Source: an uncultured Pelagibacteraceae bacterium
Lineage (GTDB): Bacteria > Pseudomonadota > Alphaproteobacteria > Pelagibacterales > Pelagibacteraceae
Reading direction: 5' to 3'
Length of the DNA stretch: 64,000 nucleotides
Assembly (NCBI GenBank): GCA_902540275.1
Contig: CACBMB010000004.1
Location: forward strand, 60,677 to 124,676
Part shown: positions 21,728 through 31,454 of the stretch, piece by piece
Numbering within the stretch: position 1 is the stretch's first letter
How the letters are laid out: every line of letters begins with the position of its first letter
Position numbers and translations under genes: made by a program
The notes under the pieces: generated by a model
Database searches by the model: none
What the model was told of the DNA's origin: nothing
Seen by the model: only the letters and a program-made list of their open reading frames with translations

Positions 21728-22882
21728 CTAATTAAATAATTTTTTATACTCTGAATAAGTAGAAAAACACATTTTTTCAACATTAAACTTTTTCATGATG
21801 TTTTTTCTACCTTCATTGCCCATGATTTTCAATGAACTTTCATCCATAGTAAATCCTTGGATAATTTTATCGCATAAAGATTTAGCATCACCGGATTTAA
21901 ATAATAAACCAGTTTTTTCATCATCAATTGTCTCATTTGATCCACCAATATTACTCGCAATAATTAGTTTCTGCATTGATTGCGCTTCTACAGCAACCCT
22001 TCCAAATGCCTCAGGCTCAATTGATGCCGAAATAATAATATCTGAAATTTTATAGGCTAGCGCCATATCATCACAATGATCTATAAATTTTACTTGATTT
22101 GTCATTCTATACTTTTCAGTTAATTCTATTAACTTTTTTTTATATAAATTTCTTCCTTGGTCATTCCCTAAAATCACAACATTAAATGCTTCGTATCCAA
22201 GCTTTATATTTACTAAGTTGATTGACTCTAGAAATAATTCATGGCCCTTCCATCCTGTAAGCCTCCCTGGTAGCAAAATAATTTTTTTATTATCTTTAAT
22301 ATCCCATTTTTGAAGAAGTTTTTTTTCCTCATTTTCTAATTTTGTAGAAGGATCAAAATAATCTACATTAATACCTCTGAATATAACTAAAAGTTTTTTT
22401 TTTTTATCTAAAAATTCTGAATAATGTTCTTTTATATGTGAAAAAATAAAATTTGAACCAGCAATTATTAAATTTGATCTTAACATAACTGAATTATAAA
22501 ATTTTTTAAATTTTCCTTTAAAGTTATAAGTCCCATGAAAAGTTGTTACAAATTTTCTTCCAGTAATTTTTGTTGCTAAAAGACAGGACCAAGCAGGTGC
22601 TCGACTACGTGCATGAACAATTGAAATATTAAAAATCAAAATAATACAGATTAATATAACTGAATTTAGTATCATCAATAAAGGATTTTTACTATGTACT
22701 GGTAGTCTAATTAATTTTACTTTTTTTTTATCAACATATTTTAATAATTCACCACCGCTTGTTACAATAAATGATTTACAGTTATTTTCTGGTAAATAAT
22801 GTGCAAGATCATAACACCCCGTTTCAGCTCCTCCATATCCAAGTTTTGGGATTACTTGTAAAACTTTTAAATTAGATGTCAT
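21728..22882 (-). CDS. glycosyltransferase family 4
   Basis: A 384-residue GT-B glycosyltransferase. The N-domain opens VIPKLGYGGAETGCYDLA, as in glycan and lipopolysaccharide transferases. The C-domain has LLPGRLTGWKGHELFLES and SIEPEAFGRVAVEAQ, the E-x7-E donor motif. A hydrophobic stretch around residues 70-90 may dock it to the membrane. It likely adds a sugar to an envelope glycan; donor and acceptor are unknown. Its TAG stop is immediately followed by the thrS ATG in the same frame, an odd link between an envelope gene and a translation operon. Confidence 0.88.
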   Translation of the reverse strand: MTSNLKVLQVIPKLGYGGAETGCYDLAHYLPENNCKSFIVTSGGELLKYVDKKKVKLIRLPVHSKNPLLMILNSVILICIILIFNISIVHARSRAPAWSCLLATKITGRKFVTTFHGTYNFKGKFKKFYNSVMLRSNLIIAGSNFIFSHIKEHYSEFLDKKKKLLVIFRGINVDYFDPSTKLENEEKKLLQKWDIKDNKKIILLPGRLTGWKGHELFLESINLVNIKLGYEAFNVVILGNDQGRNLYKKKLIELTEKYRMTNQVKFIDHCDDMALAYKISDIIISASIEPEAFGRVAVEAQSMQKLIIASNIGGSNETIDDEKTGLLFKSGDAKSLCDKIIQGFTMDESSLKIMGNEGRKNIMKKFNVEKMCFSTYSEYKKLFN

Positions 22883-22924
22883 TCACTATTACTATATAAT
22901 ATTAGATATAAGATATAAACTTTT

Positions 22925-23680
22925 ATGGCTAAATTCAGTTACCTTAAAATTACAAAAAATAAAAAGATAAGATATTTAAAGATTTTTCAAAAAAAAAACC
23001 TTTATCTTGTTTTTCTTCATGGTTTTATGTCAGATCTTGAAGGAAAAAAACCTAAAGTTTTTTTTAATTTTGCAAAAAGGAATAAATTAGGTTTTTTAGC
23101 TTTAGAGTATTCTGGTCACGGAAAATCCTCTGGCCAATTTATAAATGGCAATATTTCAAAATGGAGTAAAGAAACTTCATATTTAATAAAAAAAATTGTT
23201 AAAAAAAATAAAATAATACTAATTGGTTCAAGTATGGGTACATGGATTTCTTTAAATCAGATTTTGAAATTTAAGAATCAAATTTCTGGTTTGATTGGAA
23301 TAGGCTCAGCTCCAGAATTTTTACAATATTTAATGTGGAAAAAATTTTCAAAAAAAATGAAAAAAGAAATAAAAAAAAATGGAATAATTAATCTCAAACA
23401 TGGAGATTATGAATATCCTATTACATTTCAACTTATTAAGGATGGAAGAAAAAATAAAGTACTACATAGAAAAATTCATCAAAAAATCAATGTAACAATG
23501 ATTCATGGTAGCAAAGATAAATCTGTCCCTGTCAGTTATTCAAAAAAAGTTTTAAATATGTTCGTTAATTCAAAGAAAAAATTAGTCTTAGTCAAAAATG
23601 GTGATCATAGTTTATCCTCACCTAAATGGTTAGAAATTTTACAAAAAGAATTAAAATTAATTATTAACCAACCTGTTTGA
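22925..23680 (+). CDS. alpha/beta hydrolase (ABHD10-like)
   Basis: A 251-residue alpha/beta hydrolase. It has an oxyanion-region FLHGFMSD, a nucleophile elbow GSSMGTW with the catalytic serine, an acid in HGSKDKSVP and a histidine in NGDHSLS near the C-terminus. The short lid and the FxGHGxSSG-like segment (YSGHGKSSG) recall mitochondrial ABHD10, a depalmitoylase or esterase; I infer the resemblance without a search. Substrate unknown. It is divergent from the GT4 gene and overlaps the end of gltB on the other strand by 17 nt. Confidence 0.8.
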   Translation: MAKFSYLKITKNKKIRYLKIFQKKNLYLVFLHGFMSDLEGKKPKVFFNFAKRNKLGFLALEYSGHGKSSGQFINGNISKWSKETSYLIKKIVKKNKIILIGSSMGTWISLNQILKFKNQISGLIGIGSAPEFLQYLMWKKFSKKMKKEIKKNGIINLKHGDYEYPITFQLIKDGRKNKVLHRKIHQKINVTMIHGSKDKSVPVSYSKKVLNMFVNSKKKLVLVKNGDHSLSSPKWLEILQKELKLIINQPV

Positions 23681-26600
23681 TTTTTGACTTTAAGCTGATT
23701 GGATTTTTAAGCTTATTTAACATTTCTTTTGGACAAACTTGTACAAAATTTTTTATCTCTTCTGCAAAATTGCTAATTATTTTTTTTGATATTTGAGATC
23801 CAGTTTCTTCGTAATGTTCTTTGATTAATTTCATTAAAAAATTAATCCAATAATCTGTTTCTACAATTTGTGATACTACAGAATCTGAATTTATTTTTTT
23901 TTCAAGCTCTCTTGATTTGTCATAAACAAAAGCCATTCCACCAGTCATACCAGCAGCAAAATTATCTCCAACTTCTCCAAGAATAACAACTGTTCCACCG
24001 GTCATATATTCACAACCATTCGAGTCACACCCCTCTATAACTGCTAAAGCTCCAGAGTTTCTTACTGCAAATCTATCTCCAGCTTGTCCTGCAGCAAATA
24101 GTTTGCCTGATGTGGCTCCATACAAAACTGTATTACCAATAATAGTATTTTCATTTGAAACTAAATTACTTTCATCAGAAAGACTTATTGAAATCGTTGC
24201 ACCTGAAAGTCCTTTTCCGACATAGTCATTTGCATCTCCTTTAAGATTTAGTTTTAAACCTTTGGCTGAAAAGGCTCCAAAAGATTGACCTGCTGAACCT
24301 TTAAAGTTTAAAGTGAGAAAATTTTCATCTAATTTTTCATAACCGTACTTTGTGAAAAGATGATGAGAAATTCTTGTACCAACTGCTCTATTTGTATTTT
24401 TGATTACAAATTCTTTTTCAACCTTTTCAGAATTATCTAGAGACTTTTCTATATCAGGCCAAATTTCTTGATCTAATGTTTCAGGAACCTCATTTATATC
24501 CTCAGACTCACAATATCTTTTGTTATTTCCTGGGTCTGCCTGAACAAATAAAGGATTTAAATCTAAGTCATCTAAATTTGGTGAAGCTTTACTTACTTGC
24601 ATTAATAAATCTGTTCTTCCAATAACATCATTTAAAGATTTAAAACCTAGTTCTGCTAAAATTTCTCTTACTTCCGAAGCAATAAAAGTAAATAGGTTAA
24701 CGATTTTATCAGGGGTACCAGAAAATTTCTCTCTTAATTTTTCATCTTGTGTACAAACACCTACTGGACAAGTATTTGAATGACATTGTCTTACCATAAT
24801 GCATCCCATTGCAACTAAGGCTGTCGTTGCAACTCCGTATTCCTCTGCTCCCATCATAGCAGCAATAACTACATCCCTACCAGTTTTAATACCTCCATCT
24901 GTTCTCAAAGTAACTTTGTGTCTTAAATTATTTAAAGTAAGAACCTGATTGGCTTCTGTAAGTCCCATTTCCCATGGAATACCAACATATTTAACACTTG
25001 TTTGTGGGGTTGCTCCAGTTCCACCATTGTGACCTGAAATTAAAATTATGTCTGCCTTTGCTTTTGCTACTCCTGCAGCAATCGTTCCAACACCAGATGA
25101 TGCAACTAATTTTACACCAACTCTAGCCTTTGGATTTATTTGTTTTAAGTCGTAAATTAATTGAGCTAGATCTTCAATTGAATATATATCGTGATGTGGG
25201 GGTGGAGAAATTAATGTTACTCCAGGAGTTGAGTGTCTCAATCGAGCTATTTCATCTGTAACTTTAAACCCAGGCAATTGACCACCCTCACCAGGTTTTG
25301 CTCCTTGAGCAATCTTTATCTCGATTTCATTACAATTATTTAAATAATTTACTGTTACTCCAAATCTTGCAGAGGCAATCTGTTTTACCCTGGAATTAGC
25401 ACTATCTCCATCATCCATAACTTTAAATCTTTTTTCATCTTCGCCACCCTCACCACTACATGATGCTCCTTTGATTCTATTCATACCTATTGCTAGAGTT
25501 TCATGTGCTTCCTTAGATAATGCTCCATGAGACATACTTCCGCTACCAAATCTCTTTAAAATATTTTCTAAAGGTTCGACCTCTGATAATTCTATTGACG
25601 GTCCTAATTTCTTTTTTCTAAAATTTACCAAATCTCTCAAATTTATTGGTGGCAAATTATATATACCTTCAGCATACTTCTTATAAGCATCATAAGAGTT
25701 AGAGCTTACTGCGCTCTGTAACAAGTGAATAAGATTTCCCTGATATTGGTGAGTTTCACCATTTTTTCTATATCTATAAATACCACCAATAGGTAATACT
25801 GTTTCTGTACTTTCAAATGCTTCTTTGTGAATTTCTCTTATTTTTTTTTCAATACCAGTTAAACCGATACCTGATATTTTTGATGTAACTCCAGGAAAAT
25901 AATCATTAACAACGGTTCTGCTAAGTCCCACAGTTTCGAAATTACAACCACCCCTATAAGAACTCAAAACTGAAATTCCCATTTTAGACATTATTTTTAA
26001 AAGACCAGCATTAACTGATTTTATATATCTTTGAACACATTCATCAAAACTAAACTGACCAAAAAGTTTCTTAGAATATCTTTGATATAAACTATCAAAC
26101 GCTAAATATGGATTTACTGTAGTAGCACCAACACCTATTAGTGTAGCAAATGAATGGGTATCTAAAGCCTCTCCAGATTGAACATTAATTGAAACATATC
26201 CTCTTAATTTTTTTTCAATCAAAAAGGTATTTATAGCTCCTACACATAACAACATTGGTATAGGTAGTTTTTCTGAAGAAAGATCCTTGTCGCTAAGAAC
26301 AAGTTGTTTAACACCTTGTCTTACTGCTATTTCAGCCTCTTTTTGAATTCTTGTAATAGCATTTGTTAGATTTTCATTTTGTAAAAATGTGCAATCTAAA
26401 TTTATAGAATTTTTGCCAAAAAAATTTATAAATTTATTAAATTGTGAATTAGATAAAATTGGACTGTTTAAGACATAAATATTTTCTTTGGTTAAAGTAT
26501 CAAAATCTAAAATGTTACCTAAATTTCCAAATCTAGTTTTTAAACTCATTACTTTATTTTCTCTTAACGAGTCAATTGGAGGATTAGTTACTTGACTAAA

Positions 26601-28169
26601 ATTTTGTCTAAAAAAATGATAAAGTGGTCTATATCTATCAGATAAAACAGCTAAGGGAGTATCGTCTCCCATAGAACCTGTTGCTTCTTTTGCATCTTCA
26701 GCCATCGGATGTAGAATAAGCTCTAAGTCTTCTAGACTTATTCCAAATGTATATTGTCTTCTTCTTAAATTTTCTCCTTCAAAGTTATTTTGTTCATTTG
26801 AGATAATTAATTTTTCATCTAAATCAATTATTTGTGAATTGAAGTGTTTGAACTCCTTAGCCAAGTAATCTTTTATTTGATCGTTTGAAAAAATTTTCCC
26901 TTTTTCAATTCTTACTCCAATGATTTCACCAGGACCTAATCTACCTTTCGACAAAATCTTTTTTTCATTTAATTCTATCATTCCTGTTTCTGAACCTGCG
27001 AAAAGCATTTTATCCTTAGTAATTGCATATCTAAGAGGTCTAAGACCATTTCTATCATTAGCAGCAATAACCCACTCGTTGTCTGTAGCCGCTATAGCAG
27101 CAGGCCCATCCCAAGGCTCCATGGTGCTATTTAAGAAATTGAATAACTGTTGATGGCTTTTTGGAAGAGTCTTATTTTTTTTTGACCAAGCATCTGGTAC
27201 TAACATTAATTTTGCCAAAGGTGCAGATTGACCAGACTTGTTAAGTAGTTCAAAAACATTATCTAATGCTGCTGAGTCTGAAACACCCTTTTGAATTACT
27301 GGCTTTAAATTTTCTACATCATCAAAAAGTGGACTACTCATTTCTTGTTCATGAACTTTCATCCAATTTTTATTTCCTTTATAAGTATTAATTTCTCCGT
27401 TGTGAGCAATAGCTCTAAAAGGTTGAGCTAAACTCCAACTTGGTGCTGTATTGGTTGAAAATCTTTGATGAAATATTGCATATCTTGAAATAAATCTTTT
27501 GTCTCTCAAATCCAAGTAAAAGTCTGATATTGCTTCAGCTAGATAAAGCCCTTTGTAAATGATTGATCTTGAACTGATTGAACAAATATAAAAGTTGTTC
27601 AATGATAACTCAAATGCCTTATTTTCAATTATTTTTCGTGTTTCATATATTTTTCTCTCTAAATTTTTATCTACTAAGTTTGGATCATTAGATTTAAATA
27701 GAACCTGAATTATTTCTGGCATTGTTTGAAATGCCTTTACACCTAAAATTTTAGGGTTTACTGGAACTTGTCGCCACCCATAAATGCTGAAATTATTTTT
27801 AGTTAATTCACTTTCTACAATAGTTTTGCAACTCTCTTGTGAAGAATAATCATTTCTAGGTAAAAAAATCATACCAACACAAATTTCAGAGTTATCATAA
27901 TCGTGACCTGTAACTTCAATCTTTTCTATAAAAAAATCTTTAGGAATCTCAACGTGTATACCTGCTCCATCACCAGTTTTTCCATCAGCATCTACAGCAC
28001 CTCTATGCCATACAGCTTTTAAGGCCTGAATCCCATATTCAACAATTTCTCTAGACTTCTTTCCTTCAGTTGAAGCAATTACACCTACACCACAAGCATC
28101 ATGTTCCATTTCTTTTGAATAAACATGATTTTCACTTAATAGTTTTAGATTTTTTTTATAATTACTCAT
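23664..28169 (-). CDS. gltB: glutamate synthase (NADPH) large subunit
   Basis: The 1501-residue large chain of bacterial GOGAT, transferring the amide of glutamine to 2-oxoglutarate. It has an N-terminal class II amidotransferase whose nucleophile is Cys26 in DACGVGVIAS (exposed after removal of a short propeptide), a central domain, the FMN-binding (beta/alpha)8 domain with GGTGATPQTS, a 3Fe-4S cluster motif CHSNTCPVGVC, and a C-terminal beta-helix of GxxGxxxG repeats. It overlaps gltD by one base (TAATG). With gltD it is the main ammonium-assimilation route together with glutamine synthetase, which is not in view. Confidence 0.97.
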   Translation of the reverse strand: MSNYKKNLKLLSENHVYSKEMEHDACGVGVIASTEGKKSREIVEYGIQALKAVWHRGAVDADGKTGDGAGIHVEIPKDFFIEKIEVTGHDYDNSEICVGMIFLPRNDYSSQESCKTIVESELTKNNFSIYGWRQVPVNPKILGVKAFQTMPEIIQVLFKSNDPNLVDKNLERKIYETRKIIENKAFELSLNNFYICSISSRSIIYKGLYLAEAISDFYLDLRDKRFISRYAIFHQRFSTNTAPSWSLAQPFRAIAHNGEINTYKGNKNWMKVHEQEMSSPLFDDVENLKPVIQKGVSDSAALDNVFELLNKSGQSAPLAKLMLVPDAWSKKNKTLPKSHQQLFNFLNSTMEPWDGPAAIAATDNEWVIAANDRNGLRPLRYAITKDKMLFAGSETGMIELNEKKILSKGRLGPGEIIGVRIEKGKIFSNDQIKDYLAKEFKHFNSQIIDLDEKLIISNEQNNFEGENLRRRQYTFGISLEDLELILHPMAEDAKEATGSMGDDTPLAVLSDRYRPLYHFFRQNFSQVTNPPIDSLRENKVMSLKTRFGNLGNILDFDTLTKENIYVLNSPILSNSQFNKFINFFGKNSINLDCTFLQNENLTNAITRIQKEAEIAVRQGVKQLVLSDKDLSSEKLPIPMLLCVGAINTFLIEKKLRGYVSINVQSGEALDTHSFATLIGVGATTVNPYLAFDSLYQRYSKKLFGQFSFDECVQRYIKSVNAGLLKIMSKMGISVLSSYRGGCNFETVGLSRTVVNDYFPGVTSKISGIGLTGIEKKIREIHKEAFESTETVLPIGGIYRYRKNGETHQYQGNLIHLLQSAVSSNSYDAYKKYAEGIYNLPPINLRDLVNFRKKKLGPSIELSEVEPLENILKRFGSGSMSHGALSKEAHETLAIGMNRIKGASCSGEGGEDEKRFKVMDDGDSANSRVKQIASARFGVTVNYLNNCNEIEIKIAQGAKPGEGGQLPGFKVTDEIARLRHSTPGVTLISPPPHHDIYSIEDLAQLIYDLKQINPKARVGVKLVASSGVGTIAAGVAKAKADIILISGHNGGTGATPQTSVKYVGIPWEMGLTEANQVLTLNNLRHKVTLRTDGGIKTGRDVVIAAMMGAEEYGVATTALVAMGCIMVRQCHSNTCPVGVCTQDEKLREKFSGTPDKIVNLFTFIASEVREILAELGFKSLNDVIGRTDLLMQVSKASPNLDDLDLNPLFVQADPGNNKRYCESEDINEVPETLDQEIWPDIEKSLDNSEKVEKEFVIKNTNRAVGTRISHHLFTKYGYEKLDENFLTLNFKGSAGQSFGAFSAKGLKLNLKGDANDYVGKGLSGATISISLSDESNLVSNENTIIGNTVLYGATSGKLFAAGQAGDRFAVRNSGALAVIEGCDSNGCEYMTGGTVVILGEVGDNFAAGMTGGMAFVYDKSRELEKKINSDSVVSQIVETDYWINFLMKLIKEHYEETGSQISKKIISNFAEEIKNFVQVCPKEMLNKLKNPISLKSKIKQVG

Positions 28170-29608
28170 TATGCTACTTTTATTTTTTTTAATTCATTTT
28201 TTTCTAAATAAGTTTTCATAGCAGCTGCTGCGTCTCTACCATCCTTAATGGCCCATACAACGAGCGATGCACCTCTAACTATATCTCCAGCAGCAAAAAC
28301 ACCTTCTAAATTAGTTTCCATTGTATTGAAGTTTGTCTTTAAAGTTCCCCATTTCGTAACTTGTAATTCTTTTGCATCAAATAAATAAGGTAGATCTTCT
28401 GGATCAAATCCAAGAGCTTTGATAACCATGTCAGCTTTCATCTCAAATTCAGAACCCACTTTTATTTCAGGTCTTCTTCTTCCTGAATCGTCTGGTTCAC
28501 CTAATTGAATTTGATTAACAATTAATTTTTCTATCTTATTAGTACCTTTAAATTCTTTTGGACTCGATAACCACACAAATTCAACACCTTCTTCTTCAGC
28601 ATTTGCAACTTCTCTTGCAGATCCTGGCATGTTTTCTTTGTCTCTTCTATATAAACATTTAACTGAATTGGCTTTTTGTCTTACAGAAGTTCTAACACAA
28701 TCCATGGCTGTATCTCCTCCACCAATAACAACAACATCTTTTCCTTCTGCATTTAAAATTCCTTTATCAAATAATTCAACTTTATCTCCTAATCCTTTTT
28801 TATTTGATGCTGTTAAAAATTCCATAGCTGGAAAAATATTTTCTAAATCATTTCCTGGCAAGTTTATCTCTCTTGGCTTATAAACCCCTGTTGCAATCAA
28901 AATTGCATCATGTTTCTTTCTTAACTGTCCTAATGTTGCGTCTTTACCAACTTCAAAGTTATGCAAAAATTCTATACCACCATCTTTAAGAAGTTTTGTT
29001 CGTCTTTCGACTACATTTTTTTCTAATTTAAAGTTCGGAATCCCGTAAATTAATAAACCTCCTGCGCGATCATAACGATCATAAACAGTAATTTTATATC
29101 CATGTTTTCTAAGTTGTTCTGCTGCAGCCAAACCTGCTGGACCTGCTCCTATAATGCCAACACTTTGTTCCTTTTCATATTTTACATCAATGGGTTTAAT
29201 CCAGCCCTTTTCCCATGCATTATCTGTAATGTATTTTTCTACCGACCCAATAGTTACAGTTCCATGACCTGACTGCTCAATCACACAATTACCCTCACAC
29301 AAACGATCCTGTGGGCATATTCTTCCACAAACCTCCGGCATATTATTTGTGCTTTGAGATAATTCGTATGCTTCTTTTAGCCTTCCCTCTGCTGTCAATT
29401 TCAGCCAGTCTGGGATGTTATTACTTAAAGGGCAGTGCACTTGGCAAAATGGTACCCCACACTGAGAACATCTACTTGATTGTTCTTGGGCTTTTTGCTT
29501 TATAAAATCGTCATAAATTTCATTAAAGTCTTTTTTTCTAGTCTCAACAACTCTTTTAGGTGGAGTCTGTTGACCTATTTTTACAAATTTCAGCATTTTA
29601 TCAGTCAT
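28169..29608 (-). CDS. gltD: glutamate synthase (NADPH) small subunit
   Basis: A 479-residue flavoprotein that passes electrons from NADPH to GltB. N-terminal cysteine clusters (CSQCGVPFCQVHCP and CGRICPQDRLCEGNC) hold two 4Fe-4S centres. The FAD site is VGIIGAGPAGLAAAEQL and the NADPH site VVVIGGGDTAMDC, followed by GDIVRGASLVVWAI, the usual FAD-end motif. Full length. It is the first gene of a gltD-gltB unit, with about 180 nt of leader before the divergent uppP. Confidence 0.97.
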   Translation of the reverse strand: MTDKMLKFVKIGQQTPPKRVVETRKKDFNEIYDDFIKQKAQEQSSRCSQCGVPFCQVHCPLSNNIPDWLKLTAEGRLKEAYELSQSTNNMPEVCGRICPQDRLCEGNCVIEQSGHGTVTIGSVEKYITDNAWEKGWIKPIDVKYEKEQSVGIIGAGPAGLAAAEQLRKHGYKITVYDRYDRAGGLLIYGIPNFKLEKNVVERRTKLLKDGGIEFLHNFEVGKDATLGQLRKKHDAILIATGVYKPREINLPGNDLENIFPAMEFLTASNKKGLGDKVELFDKGILNAEGKDVVVIGGGDTAMDCVRTSVRQKANSVKCLYRRDKENMPGSAREVANAEEEGVEFVWLSSPKEFKGTNKIEKLIVNQIQLGEPDDSGRRRPEIKVGSEFEMKADMVIKALGFDPEDLPYLFDAKELQVTKWGTLKTNFNTMETNLEGVFAAGDIVRGASLVVWAIKDGRDAAAAMKTYLEKNELKKIKVA

Positions 29609-29791
29609 ATTTTTTTTAGATTTATGGCAAAATATACATTGTTTTTATTAGTAAAAGAATTATTTAGGTCAGTATTTATTACCTATATTTTGCTAAAATA
29701 AGCTTAAAATAAAGAAATTTTATTTTTTGCATACCTAATATGATTAAATCGAATTGTTTTAAAAGGTTATTATTTGGGCTACCACACTTAT

Positions 29792-30559
29792 ATGCTTCAA
29801 GATTTTATAGAAATTCTCATTCTATCAGCCATCCAAGGAATATCTGAATTTTTACCAATAAGTTCATCAGCTCATTTGATTATAGTATCAAACCTTTATG
29901 ATCTTAAAGCAAGCTCACTATTAATAGACATAAGTTTACATTTAGGTTCTTTAATAGCAATAATATTTTTTTTTAGAAAAGATTTATTTAATATAAAACA
30001 TAATCAAAAATTATTAAAACTAATCATTATAGGTTCTTTACCACTTATTATTTTTGGATACATACTACATTCAACTGAATTAATACATCTTTTAAGAAAT
30101 ATTAAGATCATAGCATGGACTACATTATTTTTTGGAATTATTTTATACTTTGCTGATCAGAGGAAAGTTGATCAAAATATTTCTTCAAATCTTAGTATAA
30201 AAGCTATTCTATTTATTGGATTATTTCAAATACTTGCATTAGTACCTGGTGTGAGTAGAGCGGGCATTACAATGACTGCTGCAAGATTTTTAAACTTCAA
30301 CAGAGTCGATTCAGGTAAAATTTCATTTTTGCTCTCTATCCCTGCCTTAGCAGGAGCAAGTTTTCTTGGGTTAAAAGATATACAGAAAGAAACTTTAGAA
30401 ATCAATTTATTAGTAATTATTGCTATAGTTTTGTCTTTTCTATTTTCGTATATAACAGTAAAATTTTTTTTAAATTATTTAAATAAATTTTCATTAAATG
30501 TTTTTGTAATTTATAGATTAATAATTGCATTAATCTTATTATCAATAATTTATTTTTAA
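29792..30559 (+). CDS. uppP: undecaprenyl-diphosphatase
   Basis: A 255-residue polytopic membrane protein (about eight hydrophobic segments) that recycles undecaprenyl pyrophosphate for peptidoglycan and glycan synthesis. The two catalytic motifs are plain: QGISEFLPISSSAHL near the start and PGVSRAGITM in the middle. I use ATG at 29792 rather than an in-frame TTG at 29774; the ATG gives the usual N-terminus just before the first membrane helix. Its TAA overlaps the stop of the convergent EamA transporter by 4 nt. Confidence 0.93.
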   Translation: MLQDFIEILILSAIQGISEFLPISSSAHLIIVSNLYDLKASSLLIDISLHLGSLIAIIFFFRKDLFNIKHNQKLLKLIIIGSLPLIIFGYILHSTELIHLLRNIKIIAWTTLFFGIILYFADQRKVDQNISSNLSIKAILFIGLFQILALVPGVSRAGITMTAARFLNFNRVDSGKISFLLSIPALAGASFLGLKDIQKETLEINLLVIIAIVLSFLFSYITVKFFLNYLNKFSLNVFVIYRLIIALILLSIIYF

Positions 30560-31446
30560 ACTGGTCGTTTTATTAAAGGTAGTAATTGAGATAATAAAAC
30601 ACCGCATAGTATAAAAAAACATCCTAATAAATTATTAACTCCTAATATCTGATTCAATAAAAACCAGGCTGCAATTGTCGCAAAAACACCTTCTAGTGAA
30701 AAAATTATTGCTGCTGGAGCTGGTGTAATATTTTTTTGTGCGTAAATTTGTAAAACGAAAGCAAATCCTCCTGAAAGAATTCCTGCATATAAAATTGAGT
30801 CAATTTCATTTAAAATATTTTCGATTATAAATTCTTCATAAATAAATCCAATCACAAAAGAGAATAACGCTACTAATAAAGTTTGAATAGCACCTAAAGT
30901 TAAAGGTAAATTATATTTTGTAACTATTATTCCAGTAAAAATGATATGGGTGCTCCAAAACAAAGCGCCTAATACAACAAGTGTATCTCCAAGTCTTACT
31001 GTTGCATCGTGAAAATTTGTAAGTAAATAACCACCGATTAAACATAGAACTACAGAGGGCCATATACTCCAATGTATTGATTTTTTTCTAAATACAAAAA
31101 TTATTATTGGTACCATAGGGACATAAAAAATTGTGAAAAATGCTGCGTTAGCAACATCTGTATACAAAAGAGCAACTTGTTGTAATGCTGAACCTAAAAA
31201 AAGTGATAACCCAATTAAAAAGGAGAGTGTAGCAAATGTTTTAAAGTCTAATTTGAATTCTGATTTAAATTTTTTTACTTCAAATAAAAATGCAAGAGGT
31301 AAAATTGCCAAAAATCCGACAAAAAATCTTACAGCGTTAAAAGTGAAAGGACCTATATTATCCATACCTGTATCCTGGGCAATAAAAGTAGTTCCCCAAA
31401 TGAATGTGCATAATAATGCACTAAATAATGAGACTGTTTTTGACAT
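30556..31446 (-). CDS. EamA/DMT-superfamily membrane transporter
   Basis: A 296-residue protein with about ten membrane segments arranged as two EamA repeats. Typical residues are FIWGTTFIAQ at the start, RFFVGFLAILP, and SLEGVFATIAAWFLLNQ in the second half. These permeases export amino acids or other small metabolites; the substrate cannot be told. It lies just 8 nt downstream of the PDH E2 gene and could be read through from it, but no functional link is evident. Confidence 0.88.
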   Translation of the reverse strand: MSKTVSLFSALLCTFIWGTTFIAQDTGMDNIGPFTFNAVRFFVGFLAILPLAFLFEVKKFKSEFKLDFKTFATLSFLIGLSLFLGSALQQVALLYTDVANAAFFTIFYVPMVPIIIFVFRKKSIHWSIWPSVVLCLIGGYLLTNFHDATVRLGDTLVVLGALFWSTHIIFTGIIVTKYNLPLTLGAIQTLLVALFSFVIGFIYEEFIIENILNEIDSILYAGILSGGFAFVLQIYAQKNITPAPAAIIFSLEGVFATIAAWFLLNQILGVNNLLGCFFILCGVLLSQLLPLIKRPV

Positions 31447-31454
31447 AATTTATT

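Noticed and set aside
29624..29701. 25-residue hydrophobic frame between gltD and uppP
   Set aside because: Hydrophobic runs are frequent by chance in T-rich gaps; no supporting signals.
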